From positions 1 to 6,579 of the forward strand of contig CALKXC010000393.1 of assembly GCA_938004025.1 (NCBI GenBank): a stretch of DNA of 6,579 nucleotides, in the 5' to 3' direction. Origin of the DNA: an uncultured Leucothrix sp. (GTDB lineage Bacteria; Pseudomonadota; Gammaproteobacteria; Thiotrichales; Thiotrichaceae). Below, piece by piece: positions 5,189 to 6,579 of this stretch (position 1 is its first letter; each line of letters begins with the position of its first letter). Both the position numbers and the translations under genes were made by a program. The notes under the pieces are model-generated. The model saw only the letters and a list, made by a program, of their open reading frames with translations, made no database searches and was not told the origin of the DNA.

Positions 5189-6552
5189 AGGTACTCAAGT
5201 GCCTCTTCAAGTCGTTGCGCAGGGTGGATTGTCATGCCTTTTATCGCTTTGCGCGGCATGTTCTTTTTGGGAATGATGGCACGAGTAAAGCCGTGCTTGT
5301 GAGCTTCTTTCAGGCGTTCTTCGCCATTGGGTACGGGGCGTATTTCCCCGGCCAATCCTATTTCACCAAAAACCACCATGTCAGATGGGTGAGGGCGGTT
5401 TCTGAAGCTAGAAAGTGCTGCCAGCATTAACGGCAGATCGGCCGCCGTCTCAGTAATTTTGACCCCACCCACCACGTTAGCAAACACGTCTTGGTCAAAC
5501 ATGGAGATGCCACCGTGCCGGTGCATTACCGCTAACAGCATGGCCATTCGGTTCTGTTCCAAGCCTAATGCAACACGTCGAGGTTGAGAGCCGTGACTTT
5601 CATCGACTAGCGCTTGAACTTCAACGAGCAGCGGTCGAGTACCTTCTCGTGTGACCATAATTACGCTGCCCGGAACGGGGTCATCATGGCGCGATAGGAA
5701 AATAGAGGAAGGATTGCTAACGCCTTTGAGCCCTTTGTCGGTCATGGCGAAAACGCCTAGTTCGTTGACTGCGCCAAAGCGGTTTTTTACTGCACGCAAT
5801 ATTCTGAAGCGGCTACCAGGGTCGCCTTCAAAATAGAGTACGGTGTCAACCATGTGCTCAAGGACGCGCGGACCTGCCAGCGTGCCTTCTTTGGTAACAT
5901 GGCCTGCGATAAATACTGAGGTGTTTGTCAGCTTTGCGTAACGTGTGAGTTTGGCGGTGGCCTCGCGTATTTGGCTCACTGAGCCTGGAGCTGAGGTTAA
6001 ATGCTCGGTGTAGATAGTTTGAATAGAGTCAACGACCATCACTTCTGGCTTTTCGGTGTTCGCCATTTCAATGATTCGTTCGATACAAGTTTCTGTTAGC
6101 AGCCGAAGTTTGTCGGTTGGTAGTTCTAGGCGTTTGGCACGCATAGAGACTTGCTGTAAGGATTCTTCACCCGTCACATAAAGGGTTTTCATCTCAGTAA
6201 GGTTCGAAAGGGTTTGGATGAGGATAGTGGATTTACCGATTCCCGGGTCACCACCAATCAAAATAACGGAGCCATGGACTAAGCCGCCCCCTAACACACG
6301 GTCTAATTCTGAAAGCCCCGTATGGGTTCTGGCATCTTCTTTGAATTCTATATCGCTGATGGATTTTATTTTGTTGACTTCAACGCCCGCATAGCCTGAG
6401 CGATGGGGTGATTGCACTGGCGCGGGAGCAGGGGCTATCACGGCTTCTTCTTGTAAAGTATTCCACTCGCTGCAATCGCTACATTGGCCGCCCCATTTAT
6501 GATGAATCGAGCCACAGGCAGTACAAACGTATTGTGTTTTGCTTTTAGCCAC
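5185..6552 (-). CDS. radA: DNA repair/recombination ATPase RadA (Sms)
   Basis: RadA is a RecA-related, DnaB-like hexameric ATPase that promotes branch migration and processing of recombination intermediates after DNA damage. The 455 residues match the usual length. An N-terminal zinc finger uses C10, C13, C24 and C27 (CTAC ... CSDC). The RecA-like ATPase has Walker A GDPGIGKST at 101-109 and Walker B VMVVDS at 171-176. The RadA-specific KNRFG motif is at 256-260. The C-terminal third is the Lon-protease-like domain (VGGVKITETAADLPLMLA onward), which lacks protease function in this family. The start codon is GTG at 6552-6550. It is chosen because the family begins MAK-x-K-x-x-(Y/F)-x-C at this spacing. 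No clear Shine-Dalgarno sequence is visible, only a short GGTAA. glnD follows with a 4-base overlap. The promoter must be beyond the right edge or in an upstream gene. Confidence 0.97.
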   Translation of the reverse strand: MAKSKTQYVCTACGSIHHKWGGQCSDCSEWNTLQEEAVIAPAPAPVQSPHRSGYAGVEVNKIKSISDIEFKEDARTHTGLSELDRVLGGGLVHGSVILIGGDPGIGKSTILIQTLSNLTEMKTLYVTGEESLQQVSMRAKRLELPTDKLRLLTETCIERIIEMANTEKPEVMVVDSIQTIYTEHLTSAPGSVSQIREATAKLTRYAKLTNTSVFIAGHVTKEGTLAGPRVLEHMVDTVLYFEGDPGSRFRILRAVKNRFGAVNELGVFAMTDKGLKGVSNPSSIFLSRHDDPVPGSVIMVTREGTRPLLVEVQALVDESHGSQPRRVALGLEQNRMAMLLAVMHRHGGISMFDQDVFANVVGGVKITETAADLPLMLAALSSFRNRPHPSDMVVFGEIGLAGEIRPVPNGEERLKEAHKHGFTRAIIPKKNMPRKAIKGMTIHPAQRLEEALEYL

Positions 6553-6579
6553 TATTAATTACCATTGTTCGTCTTCGGT

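Overview
The window looks like an ordinary chromosomal stretch from a gammaproteobacterium, probably marine or aquatic with moderate G+C. RadA, GlnD and the YhiN-type flavoprotein all carry their family motifs in proteobacterial form, and the PII/GlnD nitrogen cascade fits that group. The genus cannot be fixed from the sequence alone. There is no mobile element, CRISPR array, tRNA or rRNA.

Layout. The left edge (1-133, minus) holds the first 44 codons of a secreted TlpA/thioredoxin-like protein whose active site lies just outside the window. An AT-rich intergenic stretch (134-302) has two inverted repeats. Next on the minus strand come a YhiN/BaiN-type FAD flavoprotein gene (700-1872) and, overlapping its stop, a small four-helix membrane protein (303-707 from ATG, or to 719 from GTG). 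Upstream of the flavoprotein, 1873-2087 is a divergent intergenic region with a plausible promoter for the flavoprotein, a perfect 20-bp palindrome and several TTTGATG copies. The only plus-strand gene (2088-2573) encodes an unrecognised protein with one membrane helix. It converges on glnD and ends at a hairpin terminator lying over the glnD stop codon. The right half is a minus-strand pair, radA then glnD, joined by a 4-base ATGA overlap. The radA start is near the right edge, and its promoter is outside the window.

Functions. RadA is a DNA-repair/recombination ATPase that drives branch migration of recombination intermediates. GlnD is the nitrogen sensor that uridylylates and deuridylylates PII proteins in response to glutamine. 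The pair share a transcript by arrangement, not by an obvious pathway. The YhiN-type protein is a flavoenzyme now linked, as far as I recall, to dihydrouridine formation in 23S rRNA. The two small membrane proteins have no function I can assign.

I found no clearly novel biological system. The most unusual points are the radA-glnD coupling (glnD is usually near map/dapD), the palindrome in the yhiN leader, and the two uncharacterised membrane proteins.
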